From an uncultured Mesonia sp. (GTDB lineage Bacteria > Bacteroidota > Bacteroidia > Flavobacteriales > Flavobacteriaceae), in contig CANLVH010000004.1 of NCBI GenBank assembly GCA_947494545.1, forward strand, positions 62,001-126,000: DNA of 64,000 nt, in the 5' to 3' direction. A program made the position numbers and the translations under genes. Positions within the stretch are counted from its first letter, which is position 1; every line of letters starts with the position of its first letter. Below the pieces are notes generated by a model. The model saw nothing but the letters and a program-made list of their open reading frames with translations, ran no database searches and was not told the origin of the DNA. Shown piece after piece: positions 7,661 through 17,870 of the stretch.

Positions 7661-10231
7661 TTAAAATTGCTGCCCAATAATAAAGTGCGTTTCCCAGCCA
7701 TTTGCACCGGTGTTTGTTCCCGGAATAGGGTCAAACCCGTACCCGAAATCTATTCCTAATAAACCAAAAGCCGGCATAAATATTCTAACACCAAACCCGG
7801 CAGAACGGTTTAATTGAAAAGGATTAAAATCTCTAAAATCTTCGTAAGTGGCACCACCTTCTACAAAAGTAAGTGCAAATATAGAAGCAGTAGGCTTTAA
7901 CGTAATTGGGTAACGCAACTCTAACGAGTATTTGTTATATATTGTTGCACCATCGTTTCGCGTAGCACCAGAACCAGGATCTCTATCTATTGGCGTAAGC
8001 GATTGGTTAGGATAACCACGCATACTTATAGTTTCGCGTCCATCTAAACTGTAACCGCCTAAACCATCACCACCTAAATAAAAACGCTCAAAAGGCGGGA
8101 TACCTCTATCGTTATTATAAGCTCCCAAGAAACCGTATTCTACATTGGTACGCAATACAACTTTATCAAATAAATTATTATACCAATCTCCGTTAAATTT
8201 AATTTTATAATACTCTAGCCAGTTAAATCTTTTCTGGTCTATTTTAGCCGGATCGGCTTCGCCGTTGGTTTGGTATTCAGGGTCGTTACCTAAATTAGCA
8301 TAATCTACACCATTCCATAAAGAATAAGGAGGCGTAAACTTAGCTGTAATACTAAATTTAGAACCACCCATTGGGTAAATTGGGTTGGTATATGTGTTAT
8401 CTCTACTTAAACCTAAAGTAATAGCAAAGTTGTTGGCATTCCCATCAGGGAAATTAAACAAACCAATATTATAATTCTTAAAGCTGTAATGTTGGTAGCT
8501 TAACGCGGAAGATAACGTAAAATAATCATCCGGAATAGTAAGACGTTTTGCCAGACCTACAGAACCCCCGGTAATTAAAAATCTTCTGTCTCTGTTTGCA
8601 TCTCTATTATATGCATCGTAATAATACTGTATGGTATGCGAGAAAGAAGTGGTTAAACGTATAGGTTTTTTACCGCCTAACCAAGGTTCTGAAAAAGACA
8701 AACTATAAGTCTGGTAAAAACTTGCAGCTTGTGCTCGTAAAGATAAGGTTTGGCCATCTCCCATAGGTAAAGGTTTGTAAGCTTCTTTGTCAAAAATTCC
8801 CTTTAAGGAAAAGTTGTTAAAAGACAAACCTAATGTTCCTACAAAACCGCCACCGCCGTAACCACCTTGTAGTTCTATTTGGCTGGCGCCGCTTTCCGTA
8901 ACGTTGTATTCTAAATCTATCGTACCATCGTTTGGGTTTACGTTTTTAAATTCCGGGGCTAAATTCTCCGGATCAAAAAAGCCTAATTGTCCAAGTTCTC
9001 TAACCGTACGTACTACATTTTCTTTGCTGTATTGTTGGCCCGGGCGGGTACGTAAATTTCTGTAGATTACGTGGTCGTTGGTTTTTGTATTTCCAACAAC
9101 GTCTACCTCATCAAAATAAGCAATTTTACCTTCTTGTATTCTTATTTCAAAGTCTATTGTGTCGTTGTAAACCCTTGTTTCTACAGGATTTATTTGTGAG
9201 AATAAATAGCCGTTGTTCTGGTATAAGTTAGTAAGATCGTCTGCATCCGGACGCTCAGTATCTGCAATTCTTTTTTCCAATAAAACCCCGTTATAAACGT
9301 CTCCTTTTTTTATGCTTAACACCCGACGCAATTGCTGATCTGAATATTTACTGTTTCCTAAAAAGCTAATATCACCAAAGTAATATTTATCGCCTTCTTC
9401 TACTTTTAGGTCTATAGCAATATCGTCACTATCTACTTTACGGATACTATCTGAAATGATTCGCGCATCGCGATAACCTTCAGATTTGTATTTTTTTATA
9501 ATTTCTTGCTTGTCATTTTTGTATTCTTCTTCTATAAATTTAGAGCGTTTCCAAAACCGAATAAAATTCTTACGCTTAGTAGACATTTGTCTTCTAATCT
9601 TGCCATCGCTAAAAACTTCGTTTCCGGTAATATTAATAGCTTTTACCTTAACTTTATTACCCGGCGATACATTTACAAACATATTAACCTTATTGGTTTT
9701 TGTATCTGTAGTATCTGTAACCGGTTGGGTGTGTATTTTTACCTCCGCGTTAATAAAACCTTCTTTAGCATAATTATTTTCTATAGTTTGCCTTGTGGTG
9801 GCAATAAGGTTTTCGGTTACTTTTTTACCCGGATCTAGGTCGTTGTTTTTAAGTATTTCTTTACGCTTTTTCTTTTTGTCCAGGCCGTTTATAGTTACTT
9901 CGTTTAGTTCTGGTACTTCTTTTATTTCCAGTTCTAAGTTTACGGTATCATCTTCTATGCTGTTTACATAAAAATTAATATCGCTAAAGAGGCCTAAATC
10001 CCATAATTTTTTAATCACGGCACTCATGCGGTCTCCGGGAATATATATTTTATCACCTTTTTTAAGCCCGGTAAAAGCAATTACCGTTTGCTCGTTATAG
10101 CTACTGTTGCCGGTTACTTCAATTTCTCCTATGGTGTATTCTTTGCCATTTGCTATCGGGATATCTTGTGCCGATAGGTGTAAATTAAAGCTAAGAAAGC
10201 AAATTAAAAGAAAAAATAAATTTTTTGTCAT
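7661..10231 (-). CDS. bamA: outer-membrane protein assembly factor BamA
   Basis: 856 residues from the ATG at 10231. This start gives a clean signal peptide (MTKNLFFLLICFLSFNLHLSAQ) eight bases past the uppS stop; a longer reading from 10267 would add 12 residues without signal character. Five POTRA-like segments can be traced (ITGN, FLGNSKYSD, VVGNTKTND and similar), then a beta barrel with the RGYPNQSL variant of the conserved loop-6 RGF motif and a terminal aromatic strand (ETHFIIGQQF). It is the essential insertase for outer-membrane barrels. Its ompH partners follow directly. Confidence 0.94.
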   Translation of the reverse strand: MTKNLFFLLICFLSFNLHLSAQDIPIANGKEYTIGEIEVTGNSSYNEQTVIAFTGLKKGDKIYIPGDRMSAVIKKLWDLGLFSDINFYVNSIEDDTVNLELEIKEVPELNEVTINGLDKKKKRKEILKNNDLDPGKKVTENLIATTRQTIENNYAKEGFINAEVKIHTQPVTDTTDTKTNKVNMFVNVSPGNKVKVKAINITGNEVFSDGKIRRQMSTKRKNFIRFWKRSKFIEEEYKNDKQEIIKKYKSEGYRDARIISDSIRKVDSDDIAIDLKVEEGDKYYFGDISFLGNSKYSDQQLRRVLSIKKGDVYNGVLLEKRIADTERPDADDLTNLYQNNGYLFSQINPVETRVYNDTIDFEIRIQEGKIAYFDEVDVVGNTKTNDHVIYRNLRTRPGQQYSKENVVRTVRELGQLGFFDPENLAPEFKNVNPNDGTIDLEYNVTESGASQIELQGGYGGGGFVGTLGLSFNNFSLKGIFDKEAYKPLPMGDGQTLSLRAQAASFYQTYSLSFSEPWLGGKKPIRLTTSFSHTIQYYYDAYNRDANRDRRFLITGGSVGLAKRLTIPDDYFTLSSALSYQHYSFKNYNIGLFNFPDGNANNFAITLGLSRDNTYTNPIYPMGGSKFSITAKFTPPYSLWNGVDYANLGNDPEYQTNGEADPAKIDQKRFNWLEYYKIKFNGDWYNNLFDKVVLRTNVEYGFLGAYNNDRGIPPFERFYLGGDGLGGYSLDGRETISMRGYPNQSLTPIDRDPGSGATRNDGATIYNKYSLELRYPITLKPTASIFALTFVEGGATYEDFRDFNPFQLNRSAGFGVRIFMPAFGLLGIDFGYGFDPIPGTNTGANGWETHFIIGQQF

Positions 10232-10238
10232 AATTGCT

Positions 10239-10979
10239 TTAAGTAAGTTGCTCGCTTGTTTTTCCAAATCTTCGTTCTCTGTTTTGATAATTTAAAATGG
10301 CTTCATAAAGGTGTTCTTTTCTGAAATCGGGCCATAAAATTTTGGTGAAATATAATTCGGCATAGGCGATTTGCCAAAGTAAAAAGTTACTAATTCTTTG
10401 TTCGCCGCTGGTACGTATTAATAAATCTACATCGGGTAAATTTTGCGTATATAAATTTTTGCTGAGTAAGGCTTCGTCAATCTGCTCTAGGTCTAAGTCT
10501 CCGTCTTTTACTTGAACACTTATTTTTTTTACTGCGCTTACAATTTCTTCTCTTGCGCCATAGCTAAGTGCCAAACAAAGCGTCATTAGCTTATTGTCTT
10601 TGGTTTTTTCTATTACTTCTTGTAATTCTTTTTGCGCTTTTTGCGGAAGGTTATTAACACAGCCAATTGCGGTTAGCTTAATATCATTATCCATCAAGGT
10701 GCTAATTTCTTTTTTTAACGAAGAAACCAACAGATTCATCAGGGTTTTTATTTCAAATTTTGGCCGGTTCCAGTTTTCTGTAGAAAAGGCGAATAACGTT
10801 AGGTTGTCTATACCTAATTCTGCGCAAGCTTCTACTGTTTCGCGCACAGATTTTGTGCCTTTCTCGTGGCCGGCTACCCGTAAAAAACCTTGTTTTTTGG
10901 CCCAACGCCCGTTACCATCCATAATTATGGCGATATGCTTGGGCAGTTTTTTAGTATTTATCTGTGTCTTTAAATCCAT
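10239..10979 (-). CDS. uppS: isoprenyl transferase (undecaprenyl diphosphate synthase)
   Basis: 246 residues. Condenses isopentenyl diphosphate onto farnesyl diphosphate to make the C55 carrier lipid for peptidoglycan and O-antigen. Family motifs are HIAIIMDGNGRWAKK near residue 14 (with the catalytic Asp), STENWNRP and the C-terminal RTSGEQRISNFLLWQ block. The start overlaps the stop of the DUF6089 gene by one base, and bamA follows eight bases after its stop, so these genes are probably co-transcribed. Confidence 0.95.
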   Translation of the reverse strand: MDLKTQINTKKLPKHIAIIMDGNGRWAKKQGFLRVAGHEKGTKSVRETVEACAELGIDNLTLFAFSTENWNRPKFEIKTLMNLLVSSLKKEISTLMDNDIKLTAIGCVNNLPQKAQKELQEVIEKTKDNKLMTLCLALSYGAREEIVSAVKKISVQVKDGDLDLEQIDEALLSKNLYTQNLPDVDLLIRTSGEQRISNFLLWQIAYAELYFTKILWPDFRKEHLYEAILNYQNRERRFGKTSEQLT

Positions 10980-11668
10980 TAAAATTTACAATAACATGGT
11001 TTACGGCCAAAAGTATAGGTAATGGTAATGCCGCTAAACATATACCAGTCGTTTGTATTTGGATTGCCAAAGGAGGGGAAACTTTTCCCGCCTTCAAATT
11101 CTTCCGGGTTGCTTCCGTCTAAATTATCTGTAAAGGTGTAACGTGCGCCAATTTCTGCAGCCAATACCCAATTACCGCCCAAACTTCCTTTTATTCCCAA
11201 TACCATTGGGATGGCAAAATCTATCTTACGGTTTCGTTTTATTAATCTTTCGCCGCTAAGGTACATATCGCGCGTTAGAAATCCGGTAATACCGGAATAT
11301 AAATATGGTGTTGCTTGTGTTTTGTGATTATGAAGGTTCCATTCCCAAAAGGTATACTCTATTCCTAAAGAACCTTCAGTTAGGCTGTTTTTAAATTCGT
11401 AACCACGATTTTGTCTTCTGTTTTCGCTGGCGTTGGCATCGTCTGCTTCTAGCTCTGTATGCGTTAAAGTGGCTCTAAAACTGTGACGGGTGCTTCTATT
11501 CCATTTTAAAATACCGCCAAAAGCTAAAGATTTTGGAGCTATATAATTGGTAGAACCTACATCACCTATGTAATTGGCGCCGCCTAAAAAAGCTCCAATT
11601 TCGTAAGTCTGTGATTGTGTTGTAGTAGCAAAAAACAGCATTATCATAGCGCCCGTTAAATACCTCAT
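10979..11668 (-). CDS. DUF6089 family outer-membrane protein
   Basis: 229 residues with a signal peptide ending near QSQ. It opens with YEIGAFLGGANYIGDVG and continues as alternating strands to TYTFGRKPC. This matches the DUF6089 family, regularly found just upstream of uppS-bamA in Flavobacteriia. It is predicted to be a small beta barrel of the OmpA-like type. The function is unknown; the position suggests an outer-membrane role. It overlaps uppS by one base. Confidence 0.85.
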   Translation of the reverse strand: MRYLTGAMIMLFFATTTQSQTYEIGAFLGGANYIGDVGSTNYIAPKSLAFGGILKWNRSTRHSFRATLTHTELEADDANASENRRQNRGYEFKNSLTEGSLGIEYTFWEWNLHNHKTQATPYLYSGITGFLTRDMYLSGERLIKRNRKIDFAIPMVLGIKGSLGGNWVLAAEIGARYTFTDNLDGSNPEEFEGGKSFPSFGNPNTNDWYMFSGITITYTFGRKPCYCKF

Positions 11669-11764
11669 AGATTCTCAAAAGTTTGCAAATATATGAATTA
11701 AGTTTTCTCTAACTTAATTTATAAGAATTTTGTGTGTGGTATGATAAACAAATTTTACGCAAAA

Positions 11765-12658
11765 TTATTGTTTTTTGTTTCTTCTATCTTCGCCCCAGAG
11801 CAATTTTTTCCGTAAAGTTTTTATAAAGCTGTCATCGTCTAAAATTACTAATCCAATTTTAAAGGCTGCTTTTTTTATAGTAATAATCGTGTCTTTGTGT
11901 AAACTGGTAACACGAGAATCTAACGAGACTAAAAAGTCTTCTAAACGCCCGGTAACTTGCAATTTTACTTCTGTATCATCTGGAATTATTAGTGGTCTTG
12001 CGTTTAAATTATGTGGCGCAATTGGAGTGATTAACGATGATTTTGTTTCGGGAGAAATTATTGGGCCGCCGCAACTTAAAGAATAGCCGGTAGAACCGGT
12101 TGGGGTAGAGACTATTAATCCATCTGCCCAATAGGCGGTAAGGTATTTCTGGTTAAGCCAAGTATGAATGGTTATCATAGAAGTAGAGTTTTTCCTGTTT
12201 ATAGCTACTTCGTTTAAAGCGTAGCTGGTTTGAGAAAGACTCTCGTTTTGTGGTGATGTTGCAACATCTAACAATTCGCGCTCAGAAATTTTATATTTAC
12301 CTTCTAATATAGCTTGCACGCATTCTTGTATTTCTTCTTTTTGTATAGTGGCCAAGAAACCTAATCTGCCGGTATTAATGCCTACAATAGGAATGTCTAA
12401 TTTTTTTATATAATCTATGCTTTTTAGAATAGTGCCATCGCCGCCAAGGCTAAACAGAAGATTAAAACTGTTGTCTAAAGCGGTAAACGTAGCCCAATTG
12501 GTATAGTCTTTTGTAATGGTTTCGTGTTGGTTGATAATAGAAAGAAATTTTTCTTCTATTACTACTTCAAAACCTTCTTTATCTAGCAACTCTAAAAGTT
12601 CTTCTATGTATTTGCCGGAATTTTCATGGTAAAACTGTCCGTAAATTGCTACTTTCAT
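11765..12658 (-). CDS. nadK: NAD kinase
   Basis: 297 residues. Phosphorylates NAD to NADP in the cytoplasm. Visible motifs are the SLGGDGTIL nucleotide-binding loop (about residue 71) with a following NTGRLGFLA, and the TPTGSTGYSLSCGGPI block (about 183). The length is normal for the family. The start overlaps the upstream CBS-domain gene by four bases, indicating translational coupling. About 100 non-coding bases separate it from DUF6089. Confidence 0.95.
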   Translation of the reverse strand: MKVAIYGQFYHENSGKYIEELLELLDKEGFEVVIEEKFLSIINQHETITKDYTNWATFTALDNSFNLLFSLGGDGTILKSIDYIKKLDIPIVGINTGRLGFLATIQKEEIQECVQAILEGKYKISERELLDVATSPQNESLSQTSYALNEVAINRKNSTSMITIHTWLNQKYLTAYWADGLIVSTPTGSTGYSLSCGGPIISPETKSSLITPIAPHNLNARPLIIPDDTEVKLQVTGRLEDFLVSLDSRVTSLHKDTIITIKKAAFKIGLVILDDDSFIKTLRKKLLWGEDRRNKKQ

Positions 12659-13317
12659 ATATTCAGGTATTTGTTGAGGTAGTCTGAGCGTTCTTTAAGG
12701 TTTTTCAAAAAAGTGTCTTCTTGGTGTTTGCTTGCAATTTTATAGCCGTATCTTCTAAAGGTTTGAATAATTTCGTTAATTCCGCTAAGGCCTAGTTTAA
12801 TAGTTATCTGTACGGTGTCTTTATTCATGTTACTTATTAAGATGCCCAATATACTGCCATCGTTAGACTCTACAATTCTGCTTACTTCACTAAAAGAATA
12901 GTCTTTAAAGCCTCTTTCTACTACTAGGGTTACGCCGTTTTCGCTTAAAAAAGGTGTCTCGTTAAAAATAGAAAGTAAATCTGCTAATTCTACATAACCC
13001 AAATAAGCATTATCGTCGTCTTGCAAGATGGGCATTATACTAGTTTGGTGTTTAGCAAAATTGGCCAAAATATCTAACCAATTATCATTTTCGTGCGCAA
13101 AAAAACGCTCTATTGCATATTGGTAGTCTTTTAAAGTTTTATCATCATCAAAGCAGCGCACATCGTTTTCTGAGATGCAACCAACAAATTCTTGGTTCTT
13201 GGTTAGCGGCAGGTGGCTATGGGTTAATTCTCCAAATAAATGTTTTAAATCACTTATTCGTTGTTCTAAACTTTGTGCAGCTACGTCGTTAATAATATAC
13301 GGCTCTATTTTCATCAT
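12655..13317 (-). CDS. CBS-domain protein
   Basis: About 220 residues from the first ATG (13317); a TTG start at 13341 would add eight residues and looks less likely. Two CBS motifs cover residues about 10-125 (for example [19 protein letters not shown] and [19 protein letters not shown]). A C-terminal segment of about 80 residues resembles an ACT-like regulatory fold ([20 protein letters not shown]). CBS domains usually bind adenine nucleotides. The four-base overlap with nadK is consistent with nucleotide sensing, but this is an inference. It is divergent from pdxJ. Confidence 0.85.
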   Translation of the reverse strand: MMKIEPYIINDVAAQSLEQRISDLKHLFGELTHSHLPLTKNQEFVGCISENDVRCFDDDKTLKDYQYAIERFFAHENDNWLDILANFAKHQTSIMPILQDDDNAYLGYVELADLLSIFNETPFLSENGVTLVVERGFKDYSFSEVSRIVESNDGSILGILISNMNKDTVQITIKLGLSGINEIIQTFRRYGYKIASKHQEDTFLKNLKERSDYLNKYLNI

Positions 13318-13399
13318 CGTTCTTTCTCGCAAATTAATCAAAATATACTACAACAAAGCATATCAACTTTGTATTTTTGTAGGAATTAAAACTTTTACA

Positions 13400-14113
13400 A
13401 TGACAAGACTTAGTGTAAATATCAATAAAATTGCCACCCTGCGAAATGCTAGGGGAGGAGATGTGCCCAATGTAGTGCACGCGGCAAAACAAGCAGAAAA
13501 ATTTGGCGCGCAGGGCATAACCGTGCATCCTAGACCGGATGAGCGGCATATACGCTACGCAGATGTGGCAGATTTAAGCCAAGTGGTAACAACAGAATTT
13601 AATATAGAAGGAAACCCGGTGCCTAAGTTTGTAGATCTGGTTTTAAAACACAAACCTACGCAAGTTACGCTGGTGCCAGATGCGGTAGATGCTATTACCT
13701 CAAACGCCGGCTGGGACACCGTAAAACATAAAGATTATCTTGCAGAAGTAATTTCAGAATTTAAGAAAAATGGTATTCGCACCTCTATCTTTGTAGACCC
13801 GGATGTAAAAATGGTAGAAGCGGCGCAATATACGCAAACAGATCGTATAGAATTGTATACGGAAGCTTACGCGGAAGCATACGAAAATGGCGATAAATCT
13901 AAAATTAAACCCTATAAAGATTGTGCAGAAGTGGCTAATAAATTAGGCTTAGGTATAAATGCCGGTCACGATTTATCGTTAAAGAATGTAAAATATTTTA
14001 AAGAAAATATTCCAGGTTTGTTAGAAGTTTCTATAGGTCACGCGCTTATCGCGGAAGCAATTTATATGGGTATGGAAAATACAATTAAACAATACAGAGT
14101 TTTATTAAAATAG
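13400..14113 (+). CDS. pdxJ: pyridoxine 5'-phosphate synthase
   Basis: 237 residues from the ATG at 13400, where the protein begins [20 protein letters not shown] as in known PdxJ; upstream codons in the frame overlap the divergent CBS gene and are not part of it. It condenses 1-deoxyxylulose 5-phosphate with aminoacetone 3-phosphate in the DXP-dependent vitamin B6 route. Conserved blocks are [20 protein letters not shown] and [19 protein letters not shown] box at 13372 may be the -7 element. The hydrolase gene starts two bases after its stop. Confidence 0.95.
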   Translation: MTRLSVNINKIATLRNARGGDVPNVVHAAKQAEKFGAQGITVHPRPDERHIRYADVADLSQVVTTEFNIEGNPVPKFVDLVLKHKPTQVTLVPDAVDAITSNAGWDTVKHKDYLAEVISEFKKNGIRTSIFVDPDVKMVEAAQYTQTDRIELYTEAYAEAYENGDKSKIKPYKDCAEVANKLGLGINAGHDLSLKNVKYFKENIPGLLEVSIGHALIAEAIYMGMENTIKQYRVLLK

Positions 14114-14115
14114 AT

Positions 14116-14883
14116 ATGGAGTTATTTGCTAACGTAATAGGAGAAAAAGGAGAGCCATTTTTAATTTTGCACGGCTTTCTAGGAATGGGAGATAATTGGA
14201 AAACCCTGGGCAAAGATTTTGCAGACCAAGGTTATCAAGTGCATTTGGTAGATTTGCGTAACCACGGTCGCAGTCCGCATACAGAAGAGTTTTCTTATCA
14301 AATAATGGCGCAAGATATTGCAGAATATTGCAAACAAAACAACTTAGAAAATATTGTTCTTTTAGGACACTCTATGGGGGGTAAAGTAGCTATGAAGTTT
14401 GCAGTAGAAAACCCGGAATTTTTAAAAGATTTAATTATCGTAGATATTGCGCCAAAATATTATGCGCCACACCATCAAACTATTTTAGAAGGTTTAAGCG
14501 CTTTGCAAGACGCCAATCTTGATAGTCGTGGTAAAGCAGACGATTTGCTTAAAGAATATATCAAAGAATGGGGAGTGCGTCAATTTTTACTGAAAAACTT
14601 GTACTGGAAAACCAAAGATAAATTGGCTTTTAGAATGAATTTAGACGTACTAAAAGAAAAAGTAGAAGCTGTTGGCGAAGCTTTGAACGAAGGAGAAATA
14701 TATGAAGGGAAAACCTTGTTTGTAGCCGGAGAAAAATCAAATTATATAAAAGAAGAGGACAGAGATTTATTAAAAACCCATTTTCCGAAAAGTAATTTAG
14801 TTAAAATTAAAGGAGCCGGGCACTGGGTACACGCAGAAAAAGCCGAAGAATTCTATACCGCAGTAATGAAATTTCTTGATTAA
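14116..14883 (+). CDS. alpha/beta hydrolase (YbfF-type esterase)
   Basis: 255 residues with an alpha/beta-hydrolase fold. The oxyanion-hole region is LHGFLGMGDNW, the nucleophile elbow is GHSMGG (Ser near residue 91), an acid lies within the FVAGEKSNYI region and the catalytic His is in GAGHWVH near the C-terminus. The DLRNHGRSPH block is typical of the YbfF/esterase group. The substrate is unknown. It begins two bases after pdxJ and is surely co-transcribed with it, but a metabolic link to B6 is not evident. Confidence 0.87.
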   Translation: MELFANVIGEKGEPFLILHGFLGMGDNWKTLGKDFADQGYQVHLVDLRNHGRSPHTEEFSYQIMAQDIAEYCKQNNLENIVLLGHSMGGKVAMKFAVENPEFLKDLIIVDIAPKYYAPHHQTILEGLSALQDANLDSRGKADDLLKEYIKEWGVRQFLLKNLYWKTKDKLAFRMNLDVLKEKVEAVGEALNEGEIYEGKTLFVAGEKSNYIKEEDRDLLKTHFPKSNLVKIKGAGHWVHAEKAEEFYTAVMKFLD

Positions 14884-14995
14884 AGAAATAAATTTTATTA
14901 TGCTAACATAATATTTTTTAATTTTAATACGCATTTTAGGTAAATTATGTTAAGTTTACCTTTAAAAACTTACAACTTTTAACTTAAATTTAATT

Positions 14996-16252
14996 ATGAG
15001 AAAACTACTCTTTTTTTCTATGTTCGTTTGTTTTGTAGGCAGTATGTATGCCGGCGGATATAGAATAAGTACACAAGGCCAACGCGCTTTGGCAATGGGA
15101 CATACCGGTGTTGCCGTGGTAAATAGTGCAGAGCTTGCATTTTTTAATCCGGCAGGATTGGTATATTTAGAAGACAGAATAAACATCTCTGCAGGAGTTA
15201 CCGGCGTAAAATCTAACGTAAAATGGCAAAACTCCCAAACCGGCGCTTTTGCTGAGACAGATACTGGTCTAGGCACACCCTTTTATATTTATGCATCCTA
15301 TAAAGTAAACGAATGGTTTAGCGTAGGTTTGAGTGCTTATACTCCCTATGGTAGTAGTGTAGAGTGGCCAACAGATTGGGAAGGTTCTCACTTAGTAAAC
15401 AATATAGATTTACAAGCTATTTATATTCAGCCGTTGGTTGCATTTAAAGTGTCTGATATCTTTAGTGTTGGTGGTGGGCCAATATTTGTAACCGGCTCTG
15501 TAAACTTAAACAGAAATATTAATAGAACGCTTACAGACGAGCAAGGCAATCGCTCAAATGTAGAAGTAGATGCTAGTGGGGTTACTAACTGGGGTTGGTC
15601 TGCAAGTGCAATGTTTTCGCCTACCGATAATTTCCGTATAGGATTTAAATACCAATCAGAAATTATTTTGGAAGCAGAGGATGGCGATGCTACTTTTAGT
15701 AATGTGCCTAATTCACCTTTAGCTCCTGTTTCTAACGGGACCGTGGCATTTGATGCAGAATTGCCAATGCCGGCAGAACTTACTTTAGGGCTATCCTATG
15801 AATTTATGGATAAATGGCTTTTTGCTTTCGATTACAATCGCGTATACTGGGGAGCGTATGAGTCTTTAGATATTGATTTCTTACCAGAAAGTGTTCCGGA
15901 TTCTGATAACCCACGAAATTATAAAAACTCTTCAACCTACAGATTTGGTTTGCAGTACGAAGCCTTAGATAATTTAACTTTAAGATTGGGTTATTATTTT
16001 GACGAGTCTCCTGTACAATCCGGCTATTTTGCTCCGGAAACCCCAAGAAACGATTCACATGGTTTTACAACCGGTCTTTCATTTGCAATTACACCCAAAA
16101 TTGCTATAGATGCTTCTTTTGCTTATTTAAGATTTGAAGAGGTAAATGAGAGCTATGCTTATTATACAGAAAACGGACAGCAAGTTCCTTTTGGAGGCAC
16201 TTACAAAAACAACGCGTTTTTAGGAGGCTTGGGAGTTACATTAAAATTATAA
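14996..16252 (+). CDS. OmpP1/FadL-family outer-membrane transporter
   Basis: 418 residues. A signal peptide (ending near GSMYA) is followed by GGYRISTQGQRALAMGHTGV and AELAFFNPAGLVYL, the FadL N-terminal hatch signature, then a long barrel. FadL-type channels pass hydrophobic compounds such as fatty acids across the outer membrane. The next gene, an SGNH lipoprotein, begins 11 bases later, so the two may form a lipid or ester uptake and hydrolysis pair (inference). Confidence 0.9.
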   Translation: MRKLLFFSMFVCFVGSMYAGGYRISTQGQRALAMGHTGVAVVNSAELAFFNPAGLVYLEDRINISAGVTGVKSNVKWQNSQTGAFAETDTGLGTPFYIYASYKVNEWFSVGLSAYTPYGSSVEWPTDWEGSHLVNNIDLQAIYIQPLVAFKVSDIFSVGGGPIFVTGSVNLNRNINRTLTDEQGNRSNVEVDASGVTNWGWSASAMFSPTDNFRIGFKYQSEIILEAEDGDATFSNVPNSPLAPVSNGTVAFDAELPMPAELTLGLSYEFMDKWLFAFDYNRVYWGAYESLDIDFLPESVPDSDNPRNYKNSSTYRFGLQYEALDNLTLRLGYYFDESPVQSGYFAPETPRNDSHGFTTGLSFAITPKIAIDASFAYLRFEEVNESYAYYTENGQQVPFGGTYKNNAFLGGLGVTLKL

Positions 16253-16263
16253 GATATTAAATT

Positions 16264-17802
16264 ATGAAAAATTATATAAAATTTTTAGCAGTTTTAGCAC
16301 TTGGGTTCGCAGCTTGTGAACCGGAGTTTGATAACCCGGTAGAAGATTCTGGGGTTTATACAAGTGGCGAAGCAGACTTTACCAATTATGTAGCCGTGGG
16401 AAATTCACTTACCGCCGGTTTTGCAGATAATGCTCTGTATCGTCAAGGACAAGAAAATTCTTTTCCCAATATTTTAGCAAATCAATTTGCTAAAGCCGGA
16501 GGTGGAGAATTTACACAACCTTTAACCAACGATAATTTGGGCGGGTTGTTATTAAATGGTACAACTATTCAAGATACTCGCTTAATTCTTTCGGTAGATG
16601 CGCAAGGCAATCCCGCGCCCACAAATATTTCGGGTACACCCACAACAGAAGTAACCAACAAATTAACCGGTTCTTTTAATAATATGGGAGTTCCGGGTGC
16701 AAAAAGTTACCATTTAGTAGCTCCGGGTTATGGTAATGTTGCAGGTGTAGCAAGCGGGCAAGCTAATCCGTATTTTGCTCGTTTTAGTTCTTCTGCCAAT
16801 GCAACGGTATTGGAAGATGCTTTAGCGCAAAACCCAACCTTTTTCTCTTTATGGATAGGAAATAACGATGTTTTAGGTTATGCTACTTCCGGTGGAGCGG
16901 GCGTAGACCAAACAGGAAATTTGGACCCAAGTACTTATGGTTCTAACGATATTACAGACCCTAATGTATTTGCTAGTATTTACTCCCAAGAAGTTTCGGC
17001 TTTAGCCGAAACAGCTAGCGGCGGAGTTTTACTTAACATTCCTGATGTAACTACTACGGCTTTTTTTAATACAGTGCCGGTTAACCCTGTACCTCTAGAC
17101 CAAGCTACTGCAGATATGTTGAATGCTAATTTTGCGGCATACAATACGCAAGTGCTTCCTGGTTTGGTGCAATTTGGTATAATCTCGCAAGAGGAAGCCG
17201 CTTTGCGTCAAATTAATTTTCAAGCAGGGCAAAATTATGTAACTATGGTAGATGAGGACTTAACCGATTTATCTGGAGCTTTACAAGGACCTCCTTTTAA
17301 TTTACCTGCCGAGCAGGCGCAGTTATTGGGGCAAATAAGACAAGCTAATGAGCAAGACTTAATTCCTTTGTCTTCTTCTTCTTTTATCGGTACAACCGTA
17401 AATAATAATCCGCAGTTAATTAATGGAGTAAGTGTTCCTTTAGGAGATCAGCATGTGTTAACAGCTATAGAACAGCAAAAAGTGGCAACGGCCACTGCAA
17501 ACTATAATGCAGTTATAGAGAATCTTGCACAAAGCAATGGTTTAGCTTTTGTAGACGCTAACGCTTTGTTGACACAAGTTGCCAACGGTGGTTTATCTTT
17601 TGATAGCGGTACGGTAACAGCCGAATTTGCTACCGGTGGTGCTTTTTCTTTAGACGGCATACATCTAACCCCTAGAGGTTATGCAATAGTAGCCAACCGT
17701 ATAATAGATGCGGTTAACACTACTTATAATGCTACTGTGCCAAAAGTAAATGTTGGTTATTACAATGGTGGTCCTGCAATAGGAAGCGGCGAACAGCAAT
17801 AG
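16264..17802 (+). CDS. SGNH/GDSL hydrolase-like lipoprotein
   Basis: 512 residues with a lipobox (LALGFAAC, Cys near residue 18), so probably anchored in the outer membrane. SGNH blocks are visible: block I reads VAVGNSLTAGF (GNS instead of GDS), block III is WIGNNDVLGYA and block V is DGIHLTPRGYAI. The middle is longer than in small GDSL esterases. It is probably an esterase or lipase of unknown substrate. It follows the FadL-type gene closely and ends at a terminator. Confidence 0.85.
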   Translation: MKNYIKFLAVLALGFAACEPEFDNPVEDSGVYTSGEADFTNYVAVGNSLTAGFADNALYRQGQENSFPNILANQFAKAGGGEFTQPLTNDNLGGLLLNGTTIQDTRLILSVDAQGNPAPTNISGTPTTEVTNKLTGSFNNMGVPGAKSYHLVAPGYGNVAGVASGQANPYFARFSSSANATVLEDALAQNPTFFSLWIGNNDVLGYATSGGAGVDQTGNLDPSTYGSNDITDPNVFASIYSQEVSALAETASGGVLLNIPDVTTTAFFNTVPVNPVPLDQATADMLNANFAAYNTQVLPGLVQFGIISQEEAALRQINFQAGQNYVTMVDEDLTDLSGALQGPPFNLPAEQAQLLGQIRQANEQDLIPLSSSSFIGTTVNNNPQLINGVSVPLGDQHVLTAIEQQKVATATANYNAVIENLAQSNGLAFVDANALLTQVANGGLSFDSGTVTAEFATGGAFSLDGIHLTPRGYAIVANRIIDAVNTTYNATVPKVNVGYYNGGPAIGSGEQQ

Positions 17803-17821
17803 TAAATCATTAAATATTTCT

Positions 17822-17857
17822 AAAAAGCATCATTAAATAATGGTGCTTTTTTTATTT
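17822..17857 (+). terminator. terminator after SGNH lipoprotein
   Basis: Hairpin with arms AAAAAGCATCATT and AATGGTGCTTTTT (one T:G wobble), then a T-run. It closes the FadL-SGNH transcript; the next gene starts 14 bases later. Confidence 0.8.
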
Positions 17858-17870
17858 TTAGAAAAAAAAC